55,717 bases of DNA from Opitutaceae bacterium. GTDB lineage: Bacteria; Verrucomicrobiota; Verrucomicrobiia; Opitutales; Opitutaceae. Both the position numbers and the translations under genes were made by a program. Location of the stretch: the NCBI GenBank assembly GCA_014879845.1, contig JACSRI010000192.1, positions 1 through 55,717 of the forward strand, in the 5' to 3' direction. Positions 1 to 7,717 of the stretch are shown one piece after another. Below the pieces are notes generated by a model. It ran no database searches and was not told where the DNA came from. It saw only the letters and a program-made list of their open reading frames with translations. The number at the start of each line of letters is the position of its first letter. Position 1 is the first letter of the stretch.

Positions 1-2
1 TG

Positions 3-737
3 ATCGGCCGCGTGCTGGGCAAGTACTACAAGGGCGCAGTGGGCAGCCTCGCCTTCTCCATCCTGCAACTGCGCATGTTCCCGCCGATGGCGATCCTGAT
101 CCCCACCGTCGGCAAAGTCCGCGAAACCGCGCGCCGCACGGTCGACAGCTCCGACGTGCGCCAGATCGTGCAAGCCTCGCTGCTCTACGCGGCCGAGCAC
201 GACGGACGCCTCCCCGGCCTCAGCATCGCGAGGGATGGCAGCGCCGAAGGCACGCGCGAACTGGCGACGATCCATCTCGTCGCCGCAGCGCTCGCGCGCG
301 ACGGCGGACTGAACGACACGTCGGTCTGGTTCTCGGCCGAGGATCGCGCCGCGGCGCTCGCACCGGCTGCGGCCATCGCGGCCCCGGTGATGTTCGACGA
401 CGGCACGCTGAACACCGACTTCCTCCAGGAGAAGGCGCTGGCATGGGACTATGTCACCGGCCTGCACACGTCGCATCCCATCACCACACCGGTCGCCTGG
501 ACGCGCGGACTGCGGCGCGATGGCACCTGGGATCGCCGTGGTGTCTACGGCGCGGACGGTGGATATATCGCCTTCCTCGGCGGGAATGTGCAGTTCTTCA
601 AAAACCTCCATGACACGCCGTTGGTGACGCCCGGCGGCGAACGCACCAGCGACATCCTCAAGGCCCTGCCCGCCGGACGACGCATCGTGGGATCGGGCCC
701 GGCCACGCTCGGCGGGACGGAAAGCGACAGTCCCTAG
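3..737 (+). CDS. pseudopilin-like protein, 5' end cut by window edge
   Basis: The frame is open to the left edge, so the gene begins outside the window; the GTG at 12 is probably internal. The visible part starts with a hydrophobic stretch, then a segment of the type SDVRQIVQASLLYAAEHDGRLP. This resembles the part that follows the cleaved N-terminal helix in type II secretion/type IV pseudopilins. The C-terminal part has a GVYGADGGYIAFLGGNVQFFKN-like segment (near 543-606), the usual ending of the many H-X9-DG-type pseudopilins of Planctomycetes and Verrucomicrobia. Family assignment rests on these two segments. No secretion partner gene is visible. A weak GC hairpin follows the stop. Confidence 0.6.
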   Translation: MGRVLGKYYKGAVGSLAFSILQLRMFPPMAILIPTVGKVRETARRTVDSSDVRQIVQASLLYAAEHDGRLPGLSIARDGSAEGTRELATIHLVAAALARDGGLNDTSVWFSAEDRAAALAPAAAIAAPVMFDDGTLNTDFLQEKALAWDYVTGLHTSHPITTPVAWTRGLRRDGTWDRRGVYGADGGYIAFLGGNVQFFKNLHDTPLVTPGGERTSDILKALPAGRRIVGSGPATLGGTESDSP

Positions 738-769
738 CGGCAATTCACCTCGGACCTTCGTCTCGGGCG

Positions 770-794
770 CCGGCGGAAGCATCGCCTTCGCCGG
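770..794 (+). terminator. weak GC hairpin after the pseudopilin-like gene
   Basis: CCGGCG (770-775) pairs with CGCCGG (789-794). AAG/CTT adds three pairs after one bulged base. A short CTTTC follows but there is no real T-run, so this may be only a 3'-end stabilising hairpin. Confidence 0.3.
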
Positions 795-922
795 AGCCTT
801 TCGCGTCGCGCCCCCCGGCCGTGTCATTCGCTCAAGTCAACACCGCCCGCGATCGCACGCGCGCCCGCCGTGTCCTGCTCGGGAGTTGACCGGTCGGACG
901 GCCCGCCAAGACTGGGGCGACC

Positions 923-1867
923 ATGTGGCGGCGATCGATTCGTGCAGTCGGGCTTGGGATGCTCGCGGGCTGGAGCGTGGCGCTGGGAGCCATCGATCCG
1001 CAGGACGCGGAGGGAAGCGAGGATCCGCCGGTGTTTCGCCGGATGGCTGGCTATCATATCTACCGCTCCGATGTGGCCGACCGTGACCGTCGCGAGATGC
1101 TCGTCGCCCCGGGAGAGAGCCGGCGCGTCGAAGGACGCGTCCATCGCACGATCTACTACGCCAACGAAGACAGCCGTCGACCGGGCGGCCTGCAGATCAC
1201 GCGCACCTACGCCGAGGCGGCGAAGGCCGCCGGCGGGAAGGTGATTCATGAATACGAGGATGGGGGCGTGCATCACGTCATCGTCTCGGTGCCTCGCAAC
1301 GGAACGGAGGCATGGTTCGACGTCTTCGCCCCGACTGTCGATTCCTACGTGGTGGACATGGTCGAGATCGACACGACCCCGACGACCACGGCGACACCGA
1401 TCCGCGTGACACCCACCGAGCGGAACGGCATCCGTCCGGAGGCCCGATCAGCGATCGATCCGACCGCGACGGTCGAGCCATCCAGCACCACCGCCACCAC
1501 CACGGCACCAGCGACGACCGCGCCGACGACGACCGCTCCCGCGACGACGAACACGACTCCCGCGAGTTCCGCAACCCCGGCCGCGAGCACGCCGTCCGTC
1601 AGCAGCGTGCGCGTGATCCAGGTCGCCAGTGACACCGCCATCCGGGCGACGGACAGCGTGCTCATCATCCACTCCAGCACCTCGCTGCGTCTGCAACTGC
1701 CCGCCGCGAGTGATGGCCGCACGCTCATCGTCAAGGCACACGTTGCCAGCAAGCCGGCGTTGATCGAGGAGATCGACCTCGGCTCCTACTCCTTGGAGGC
1801 GGGCCATGCGGTGACTCTCGTCTACAGCACCGCGCTCCACACCTGGTTCATCGTCGGCAAGGTCTGA
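923..1867 (+). CDS. secreted Thr/Ala-rich protein of unknown function
   Basis: 314 residues. The N-terminus (RR, then a hydrophobic run ending near GWSVALGA, residues 1-23) looks like a Sec signal peptide, so export is likely. Residues 25-150 form a probable folded domain (MAGYHIYRSDVADRD...). It is followed by a long low-complexity Thr/Pro/Ala/Ser stretch (about 165-220) and a C-terminal beta-rich module (about 225-314). I do not recognise either domain. The Thr-rich stretch reads as a flexible linker in a surface or periplasmic protein. ATG at 923 is chosen because it gives the signal peptide directly; an earlier start lacks one. It stands alone between two unrelated genes. Confidence 0.6.
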   Translation: MWRRSIRAVGLGMLAGWSVALGAIDPQDAEGSEDPPVFRRMAGYHIYRSDVADRDRREMLVAPGESRRVEGRVHRTIYYANEDSRRPGGLQITRTYAEAAKAAGGKVIHEYEDGGVHHVIVSVPRNGTEAWFDVFAPTVDSYVVDMVEIDTTPTTTATPIRVTPTERNGIRPEARSAIDPTATVEPSSTTATTTAPATTAPTTTAPATTNTTPASSATPAASTPSVSSVRVIQVASDTAIRATDSVLIIHSSTSLRLQLPAASDGRTLIVKAHVASKPALIEEIDLGSYSLEAGHAVTLVYSTALHTWFIVGKV

Positions 1868-1933
1868 CGCGCGCGACGCGAGGGCGCCTCACATTCGGCT
1901 TTCGCACCGGGCGCGCGCGCCCATGGTCGGGCC

Positions 1934-2647
1934 ATGCATTCCCCCGCACCCGTCACGACCCTCGGCTTCGACGCCGACGACACGCTCTGGCACAACGAGT
2001 CGATCTTCGAGGAGGCCCATCGCCGCTACTGCGGGCTTCTCTCGCGCTGGCATGACACCGAGACGGTCGAGCGCACCCTCTTCGCCACGGAGATGCGCAA
2101 CCTCGAACTCTTCGGCTACGGCATCAAGTCCCACGCGCTCTCCTCCATCGAGACGGCGATCGCGATGACGCAGGGGCAGATCAGCAGCGAGGAGATCCGC
2201 GCCATCGTCGATCTCGCCAAGGGCATGCTCGCGCATCCGGTCGAGCTGCTCGAAGGGGCCGCGGAGGTCGTACCCGCGCTGGCCCGACGCTACCGGCTCG
2301 TCCTGCTGACCAAGGGCGACCTGCGCGACCAGGAGCGCAAGCTGCGCAAGAGCGGGCTCGAGCCGCATTTCGCGCAGGTGGAGATCCTCTCGGAGAAAGA
2401 TACGTCGATCTACCAGCGCGTCTTCGCACGCCACGGCATCGCCCCGGAGCAGTTCCTCATGGTGGGCAACTCGCTCAAGTCCGACATCCTGCCCGTGCTC
2501 GATCTCGGCGGCCGCGCCGTCTACGTGCCGTATCGCATCACCTGGCAGGCCGAGCGGGCCGAGCCACCGAAGGATCCCGCGCAAGCCTCGCGGTTTTTCC
2601 AGATTCAGTCGCTGCGCGAACTGCCCGATCTGTTGGCGCGCCTTTAG
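1934..2647 (+). CDS. HAD-family hydrolase
   Basis: 237-residue cytosolic haloacid-dehalogenase-type hydrolase, probably a phosphatase of a small phosphorylated metabolite. Motif I is F-D-A-D-D-T (nucleophile Asp13, acid/base Asp15). The Thr of motif II is in LLTKGD (about residues 123-128), the motif III Lys in SEKDTSIY, and the motif IV acid in GNSLKSD. The long helical insert after motif I marks a type-I cap (YjjG/phosphoglycolate-phosphatase-like). The substrate cannot be told from sequence. The stop overlaps the stop of the convergent kinase gene by 4 nt (2644-2647), so the two transcripts share their 3' ends. Confidence 0.85.
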   Translation: MHSPAPVTTLGFDADDTLWHNESIFEEAHRRYCGLLSRWHDTETVERTLFATEMRNLELFGYGIKSHALSSIETAIAMTQGQISSEEIRAIVDLAKGMLAHPVELLEGAAEVVPALARRYRLVLLTKGDLRDQERKLRKSGLEPHFAQVEILSEKDTSIYQRVFARHGIAPEQFLMVGNSLKSDILPVLDLGGRAVYVPYRITWQAERAEPPKDPAQASRFFQIQSLRELPDLLARL

Positions 2648-4146
2648 GCCTCCGGCTGGCGCAGCAGTGCCACGAGATCCGCCGCGGCAAACGGCTTGGG
2701 CAACACATGCACCGGGCCGTGCTGGGTCTGCTGCACGCCCGGACGCGCGAGCGAGCCGGAGACGAGCACGATCGGCAGCCCGCGCCTGACCGTGCGCAGA
2801 TAGCCGACGAGCGCACACTCCTTGACCGCGCCCACGGAATCGAGCACGGCCGCCGCCAACTGGTCGCGGAACTGCTCGGCCAGCAGGATCGCATCGTCGG
2901 CCGCGCCGGCGGAGATCGTCCGGAATCCCGATTCACGCAACCCCGCCTCAAGCATGCCGAGAAACTCCCGGTCATCGTCGGCGAGAAGGACGAGACCACC
3001 CTGCGGGACGGCCACCGCGCCGGCATCAGCCACTGGCGTGGCCTCCGGCACCCGGGTCGCGGCCGGCAGCGTGAGCCGGAAGCACGCGCCAGCGGTCGCC
3101 GTCACTTGCACGAGATCCCCCCCGAGCCCGCGCGCGAGGCGGCGCGCCGCGGCGAGGCCCACGCCGCGTCCGCGGCCCTTGGAGGAGACGAACGGCTCGA
3201 ACAGCCGGCCCGTGACGGCCTCAGGCACGCCCGGGCCGTTGTCGGTAATGGTGAGATGGAGACGGCTGCGGTTCGCGTCGAGCGACGCGGTCGCTTTGAT
3301 CGCGGGCTCGGGATGCCCGGTGAGCGCCTCGACCGCGTTGGTGAAGAGGTTGAGCACGATCTCGAGGAGCTGCGCCTCGTTGACCCGCACGGTGCAGCCC
3401 TCGGCCGCACGCGCATCGATCTCGATCGTCACCTCGCGCTCGCGCCGTGCCACGTGGGAGGCGAGGCGGCAGGCCTCGGTGAGGGCGCGAGCAGCGTCAC
3501 ACACCTTCATCTCCGGCGCCCGGCCCGTGGAGAAGTCCCGGACGTTGCGGATGAGCTGGGCCATGCGCCGCAGGAACGTGCGCTGCTCCTCGACATCCTG
3601 CGGCGTGTGATCGCCGATGTCGGTGAGCATCATCGCGCCGCCGAGCAGGTTGTTGAGATCGTGCAGGATGCCGTCGGCCATGCGACCCAACGACTCGAGA
3701 TGGCGGCGCTCGGCGTTCTGCTCCATCGCATCGAGCAGGCGCTGCTGGGCCTCCTTGCGTGCGGTGATGTCGATGCGCAACGCGCAGTAGTGCGTGATCC
3801 GTCCGGTGGAGTCGCGCAGCGGCGAGATCGTCGACTCGACCCAGTAGAACCGCCCGTCGCGCGCGCGGTTGCAGATCTCGCCCGTCCACACCTCCCCGTG
3901 CGCCACCACGCGCCACATCTCGCGATAGAACTCCGCGGGATGCTGGCCGGACTTGAGGATCCGGTGGTTCTGCCCGATCAACTCCTCCCGCGGATACCCG
4001 GAGATGCGGGCAAACGTCTCGTTCGCGTAGACGATCGTGCCCTTCAGATCGGTGATCGCGATGATGCCGGTCTCGTCGAAAAACCGCAGCGTCGCCGCGC
4101 GCACGTGATCGGGAAGCTGACCGAGATCCTGATAGAGGCCGCTCAT
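2644..4146 (-). CDS. soluble hybrid sensor histidine kinase (PAS-HK-REC)
   Basis: 500 residues counted from the ATG at 4146; a TTG 13 codons upstream (4185) is a weaker alternative. No membrane segment. Order: PAS with PAC (about 15-130, WVESTISPLRDSTGRI), a HisKA-type dimerisation region with phospho-acceptor His162 in GILHDLNNLLGG (the ntrB/zraS-like HDLNN form), and HATPase (N-box LFTNAVEAL near 267, G1 DNGPGVP near 302, G2 GRGRGVGLA near 325). A C-terminal receiver has acid pocket 390-392, Asp436 and Lys484. Asp436 is followed by SVGA rather than the usual xxMP, so the receiver is divergent. It lies downstream of the motor operon on the same strand, behind a probable terminator, so a link to motility is only suggested by position. 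Confidence 0.85.
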   Translation of the reverse strand: MSGLYQDLGQLPDHVRAATLRFFDETGIIAITDLKGTIVYANETFARISGYPREELIGQNHRILKSGQHPAEFYREMWRVVAHGEVWTGEICNRARDGRFYWVESTISPLRDSTGRITHYCALRIDITARKEAQQRLLDAMEQNAERRHLESLGRMADGILHDLNNLLGGAMMLTDIGDHTPQDVEEQRTFLRRMAQLIRNVRDFSTGRAPEMKVCDAARALTEACRLASHVARREREVTIEIDARAAEGCTVRVNEAQLLEIVLNLFTNAVEALTGHPEPAIKATASLDANRSRLHLTITDNGPGVPEAVTGRLFEPFVSSKGRGRGVGLAAARRLARGLGGDLVQVTATAGACFRLTLPAATRVPEATPVADAGAVAVPQGGLVLLADDDREFLGMLEAGLRESGFRTISAGAADDAILLAEQFRDQLAAAVLDSVGAVKECALVGYLRTVRRGLPIVLVSGSLARPGVQQTQHGPVHVLPKPFAAADLVALLRQPEA

Positions 4147-4219
4147 CGGGGTGTTCTGGGATGGCCATTCCGCAGGCTTTCCCAAGCCATTTCTACGTCT
4201 AATGACGGCGCAGCTGGAG

Positions 4220-4244
4220 TGGGAAAAGCCGCCCGAGGGGCTGC
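4220..4244 (-). terminator. intrinsic terminator at the end of the motor operon
   Basis: Read on the minus strand, GCAGCCC-CTC-GGGCGGC (6 of 7 pairs, 4244 to 4228) is followed directly by TTTTCCC. It lies 20 nt after the stop of the 123-aa gene and before the PAS kinase, so it probably ends the fliA-motA-motB transcript. Confidence 0.5.
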
Positions 4245-4263
4245 TGGCCGACGTCGAGCCTGC

Positions 4264-4635
4264 TCAATACTGGCAGGCGATCTCAGTCACCTTGCCGCAG
4301 GTGCAGGTGACGATGATCTTCACCACGCGTCCGCGCTCGACGATCGTCTGCACCTTGGTGCCGTGCTCGCCCTTGAGCGACTGCGGCTGGGCCGGTGCGC
4401 CCGACGACGGGTCGGCCGGGGCCCCGGGCGCGCCGCCGGAGGGCCGTGCGGTGGGCTTGCCCGCGGCGGCCTGTGTGGCCGGTTCGCGACGCAGCGAACC
4501 GAACGGACCCTCGGAGGCCGCGGGCGCAGAGCCGGCGGGCGGCTTGACCGCGGCGACCGCGGGCTTGGGCTCGGCCGCGAGCACGAGGGTGCTCTTGGGG
4601 TCGAGGACGGGACGGTCTTTGAGAAAGTCTTCCAT
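4264..4635 (-). CDS. unknown 123-aa protein at the end of the motor operon
   Basis: Begins 17 nt after motB and is probably cotranscribed with it. The N-terminus (MEDFLKDRPVLDPKSTLVL) is followed by an Ala/Pro/Gly-rich disordered stretch (about 22-85). A compact C-terminal tail of about 35 residues follows, with regular alternation (KVQTIVERGRVVKIIVTCTC, then GKVTEIACQY). Three cysteines (C-x-C ... C) sit in the last 15 residues. No signal peptide or membrane segment. I do not recognise the family. The position next to motB and the short beta-rich Cys tail suggest a small accessory motor or regulatory protein, but no function can be assigned. Confidence 0.7.
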   Translation of the reverse strand: MEDFLKDRPVLDPKSTLVLAAEPKPAVAAVKPPAGSAPAASEGPFGSLRREPATQAAAGKPTARPSGGAPGAPADPSSGAPAQPQSLKGEHGTKVQTIVERGRVVKIIVTCTCGKVTEIACQY

Positions 4636-4652
4636 CGGCGGCGGGTGCGGTC

Positions 4653-5399
4653 TCAGGTATCCGTGCGCTGGATCGGCGGGATGAGCACGAAGCTGAGCTC
4701 GACGCGATCGTTGGCATTGTTGGCCGGCGGCTTGCCGGGCAGCGGCGCCGTGTCGGCAAAACCCGTCACGCGCTCGAACTTGTCGGCGGGCACGGCGAAG
4801 TGCTGGAGGGCGCGGCGCATGGCGTTGGCGCGGTCGGCCGAGAGTTCCCAGCCTGTGTATTCAGGTCGTGGAGGCTCGAAGCCCGCGGCCACGTGGCCGT
4901 CGATGCGCACGGAGAAAGGCCGCTGCGCGAGCATCCAGGCGAGATTCTGCACCACGAAGGTGCCCCACTCCGTGAACTCGGCGGAGCTGTCCTTGAAGAC
5001 GGGCCGGTCGGCGCGGTCGTAGACGGTGACACGCAGGCCGTCGTTGGTCACGGTGACGTCGACGGGCGTGTTCGTCTGCGTGTCCTCGATCGCGAGCATG
5101 CGGTAGAAGTCGCGCGCGAGCTTGTTGAGCAGCGTCACCTCGTTGAGCGAGGACTCGCTGTTCTCGTCCGGGGCGGAACCCTGGGCGTTGCCCTCGCCGG
5201 CGCCGGCCGTGAGCACGCCGGCGGAGTTGTCCATGGGCGAGTCGAAGGGGTTCTGGAAGTAGCGCGAGGTCGCGATGAGGATCTCTTTGTCCTGCGCGGA
5301 AATCCACAGCACCATGAACAGCGCCATCATGGCCGTGACGAAGTCGGCATAGGCCACCTTCCACGCACCGCCGTGATGCTCGTGCTTCTTCTTGGCCAT
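4653..5399 (-). CDS. motB: flagellar motor stator protein MotB
   Basis: 248 residues; the peptidoglycan-anchored half of the stator ion channel. The N-terminus is basic, then WKVAYADFVTAMMALFMVLW gives the single membrane helix with Asp19, the ion-carrying acid. A linker rich in small residues (about 50-85) leads to an OmpA/MotB-type peptidoglycan-binding domain (about 120-240: IDGHVAAG, ELSADRANAMRRAL, NDRVELSFV). The usual NRR is replaced by NDR. It lies 12 nt after motA, as is normal for the pair. Confidence 0.93.
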   Translation of the reverse strand: MAKKKHEHHGGAWKVAYADFVTAMMALFMVLWISAQDKEILIATSRYFQNPFDSPMDNSAGVLTAGAGEGNAQGSAPDENSESSLNEVTLLNKLARDFYRMLAIEDTQTNTPVDVTVTNDGLRVTVYDRADRPVFKDSSAEFTEWGTFVVQNLAWMLAQRPFSVRIDGHVAAGFEPPRPEYTGWELSADRANAMRRALQHFAVPADKFERVTGFADTAPLPGKPPANNANDRVELSFVLIPPIQRTDT

Positions 5400-5411
5400 G
5401 GCGCGCGAGCC

Positions 5412-6275
5412 TTACTTGGCGGCGAGGGCGGCCTTCAGCGCGTGCTCGAGCTCGTCGGACGGCGGCACGAGCGAGGCGTCGAGGCTGCGGCGTGCGATCT
5501 CGATCGCCATGATCGGGGCGAGGCCGCGGGCAAATGACGAGATCGCCGTCGCCATCGCCTGGAAATACTTGGTCTCGGACTCCTCGTTGAACTTGATGCG
5601 GTTGGCCAGGGGATTGACGAACCCGTAGGCGCCGAGCACGCCGAGGAACGTGCCGGTGAGCGCGGCCGCGACCTTCTCGCCGACGGCCTCGGGGCCCTCG
5701 GCGATGGCGCTCATCGTGTTGATGATGCCGAGCACCGCGGCGACGATGCCGATGCCGGGGAGCGAGTCGCCCACAAGCTGGAGCACAGTGATGGGCGCGT
5801 GGCCCTCCTGCTCCTTCGTGTCGATCTCCGCCTGGAGCAGCGGCTGGAGCTGGTCGGGCTTGATCTTGCCGTCGATGATCGGCTTGAGGCCGTTGCAGAG
5901 GAACTCGAGGCGGTGCTTGTTGGCGAGGAACCGCGGGTACTTGCGGAAGATAGCGCTGTTCTCGGGATTGGAGACGTGCTCGTCGAGGGCGATGAGGCCG
6001 CTCTTCTTGCCCGTCATGAACAGCTCATAGAGGATCTTGAAGAGGTCCAGGTAGTCATCGCGCCCGGGCAAGCCGCCCTTGATCGCGACCATGACGCCGT
6101 GGATCACATCCATGAGCACCTTCTTCGGGCTGGCGATGATGAGCACGCCGCCCGCGATGCCGCCGATCACGATGAACTCGGATACGTGCAGCAGCAACAC
6201 GGGCTGGCCGCCGGCGACCATGAAGCCACCGAGCGTGGCTCCAAGGACGACAAGATATCCGATCAGGATCAGCAT
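5412..6275 (-). CDS. motA: flagellar motor stator protein MotA
   Basis: 287 residues with four membrane helices: two at the N-terminus (residues 1-22 and 33-50) and two near 155-215. Between them is a long cytosolic loop containing KKSGLIALDEHVSNPENSAIF-like sequence, the region that meets FliG. The prolines and glycines of GDSLPGIGIVAAVLGI line the channel in the family. The N-terminus (LILIGYLVVLGATLGGF) is close to the proton-type MotA of enterobacteria, so proton drive is likelier than sodium; this is inference. It is 20 nt behind fliA in one operon. Confidence 0.95.
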   Translation of the reverse strand: MLILIGYLVVLGATLGGFMVAGGQPVLLLHVSEFIVIGGIAGGVLIIASPKKVLMDVIHGVMVAIKGGLPGRDDYLDLFKILYELFMTGKKSGLIALDEHVSNPENSAIFRKYPRFLANKHRLEFLCNGLKPIIDGKIKPDQLQPLLQAEIDTKEQEGHAPITVLQLVGDSLPGIGIVAAVLGIINTMSAIAEGPEAVGEKVAAALTGTFLGVLGAYGFVNPLANRIKFNEESETKYFQAMATAISSFARGLAPIMAIEIARRSLDASLVPPSDELEHALKAALAAK

Positions 6276-6295
6276 GGTGGGAAATCAGGCACGCC

Positions 6296-7099
6296 TTACT
6301 TGTGCATGATATTCGTCAGATACGTGCGCAGGCTGAGGATGGCCTGGGAATGGATCTGGCAGATGCGCGACTCGGTGAGGCCGAAGACCGCCGCGATTTC
6401 CGCCAGGCGCATGTCCTCGTAGTAGTACATCGCGAGCACCTTGCGCGGCACCTCGGGAAGCTGGTTGATGCGCTCGGCCACGAGGACCTTGAGCTCATCC
6501 TTCTCCATCTTGTCGGTGACGGTGGTGAGCGTGTCGTCCGCGATGACCTCGTAGAGATTGGTGTCGTCGCCGTCGTCGCCGGACGGGCTGTGGTCGAGCG
6601 GCAGGAAGCTGATCGGGCGCACCTCGTCCATGAGCTCCTCGTACTCCTGGGGCGAGAGCTTGAGCTCGCCGCGGACCTCCTCCTCGCTGGCGGGTCGGCC
6701 GAGCTTTTGCTCGAGTTCCTCGACCGTCTTGCGCAGGCGCTTGAAATTGGTGCGGGCGTTGCGCGGCATCCAGTCCATGCGGCGAAGCTCGTCGAGGATC
6801 GCACCGCGGATGCGCATGGCTGCGTAGGAGCCGAAGGACTTCTTCTGCGTGGGATCGTACTTCTTGAGCGCCGCGATCAAGCCCGCCAGACCCACGCTGT
6901 AGAGGTCCTCCTCCTCGATGTGGGGGGGCAGGTTGATTTTGATGCGGGCGACGATGGACTTCACGATCGGGAGGTAGAGTTGGAGCAACTCTTCCTGGGA
7001 CTCGGGCGGCGTGGCGGTGGCCTTCTTGTAGGCCTTGGCGACGCGGGAGCGGCTGGCAGGGGCTTCGGAGGTTTCGGACGGATGATCGGCGCGCTTCAT
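6296..7099 (-). CDS. fliA: flagellar sigma factor FliA (sigma-28/WhiG family)
   Basis: 267 residues from the ATG at 7099, which has GAGG seven bases upstream; an upstream start at 7153 adds 18 unconserved residues. Region 2 (ELLQLYLPIVKSIVARI, EEDLYSVGLAGLIAALKKYD, SFGSYAAMRIRGAILDELR) recognises the -10 element. Region 3 follows (RKTVEELEQKLGRPASEEEV). Region 4 (LPEVPRKVLAMYYYEDMRLAEIAAVFGLTESRICQIHSQAI) carries the -35 helix-turn-helix. It heads fliA-motA-motB. A candidate FliA-type promoter in this window is in front of cheR. The anti-sigma gene flgM is not here. Confidence 0.93.
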   Translation of the reverse strand: MKRADHPSETSEAPASRSRVAKAYKKATATPPESQEELLQLYLPIVKSIVARIKINLPPHIEEEDLYSVGLAGLIAALKKYDPTQKKSFGSYAAMRIRGAILDELRRMDWMPRNARTNFKRLRKTVEELEQKLGRPASEEEVRGELKLSPQEYEELMDEVRPISFLPLDHSPSGDDGDDTNLYEVIADDTLTTVTDKMEKDELKVLVAERINQLPEVPRKVLAMYYYEDMRLAEIAAVFGLTESRICQIHSQAILSLRTYLTNIMHK

Positions 7100-7456
7100 G
7101 GATCCTCGGTGGGTTCCAGGGATTGGATTGGGTGGGACGGGTGGATGTGTCATCCGGTGCGATCCGTCGCTCGCTCACACGCCGCCTGGCGGGGGATCTG
7201 CGTGTGTGGGAAGATGGCGTTCCGTGCCGGTTTCACGTCTACGGGTTTGTAAAAGCAGCGGCGATGCCAGCAAGAAGCATCCTTCGATAACCGTTTTTAT
7301 TACAGTGAGTTAAACAGGTTTGAGTAATTTCCTCTATGCTCAGGGCTCCGGAGGGCGGGCAGAAAGTTCCCTCAACGCCGGAGCAAAGTGCCGCATGGCT
7401 GACCGGCACTTCCCCGCGAAACCCTTGGTGGAATGACTCCATGACCGGACCTCGGT
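7100..7456. other. 357-bp gap with AT-rich patch and nested hairpins upstream of fliA
   Basis: No convincing gene. The stretch 7280-7335 is much more AT-rich than its surroundings and is the best place for the fliA promoter; a weak minus-strand pair is TTACTC (7327-7322), 17 nt, TGTAAT (7304-7299). Next to the end of the preceding gene is a structured block. CTCCGG (7346-7351) pairs with CCGGAG (7378-7383), with inner AGGG/CCCT. Then AGTGCCG (7387-7393) pairs with CGGCACT (7404-7410). On the minus strand the last hairpin is followed by TTG, so it could be a weak terminator or processing hairpin of the flhF operon. Confidence 0.4.
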
Positions 7457-7717
7457 TTACGATTTCGGGCCGGCCGGGGCCGCTTTCTTCATGGCCTCGG
7501 CCGTGGCCTCCTGAATCTGGGCGGTGCGCTTTTCCTCCAGGGAGGCCTTCACCGAACGCGCCATCAATCCGTACAACCACCGTATGAGCAAAGCGGCGAC
7601 GACCGCGGCGATCGCGGCCTCCATCACGATGCGCCCGGGATCGCGGCCCACGACAAAACCCGCCGCGCTCACGCCCGCGAACGCGACAAAACCACCGATG
7701 GCCATGAGGAACTTCAT
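7457..7717 (-). CDS. 86-aa two-helix membrane protein coupled to flhF
   Basis: The ATG at 7717 has a perfect AAGGAGG six bases upstream, lying inside the flhF coding sequence, and overlaps the flhF stop as ATGA. The protein has a first hydrophobic helix (about 1-22, MAIGGFVAFAGVSAAGFVVG), a second (about 29-47, MEAAIAAVVAALLIRWLYG) and a charged Lys/Glu/Ala-rich cytosolic tail (about 50-86, VKASLEEKRTAQIQEATAEA) that is probably helical. I do not recognise the family. It occupies the position where flhG lies in fla/che-type operons. The long gap to fliA makes it the last gene of the upstream operon. Confidence 0.75.
   Translation of the reverse strand: MKFLMAIGGFVAFAGVSAAGFVVGRDPGRIVMEAAIAAVVAALLIRWLYGLMARSVKASLEEKRTAQIQEATAEAMKKAAPAGPKS

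Noticed and set aside
2707-5022. Very long plus-strand open frame across the kinase and motB
   Set aside because: It is antisense to recognised genes and has the Arg/Gly/Glu/His-rich makeup of a shadow frame in high-GC DNA. The same holds for the long frames opposite flhA, cheA and the LacI-type kinase.
7284-7291. TCGATAA as a plus-strand FliA -10 box
   Set aside because: No TAAA element at the needed distance and no plus-strand gene downstream.
7340-7420. Possible c-di-GMP-I riboswitch (GCTCAGGGC and GCAAAG similarities)
   Set aside because: The conserved core order, tetraloop and receptor do not line up, and no gene follows on the plus strand. Kept only as an unknown structured element.
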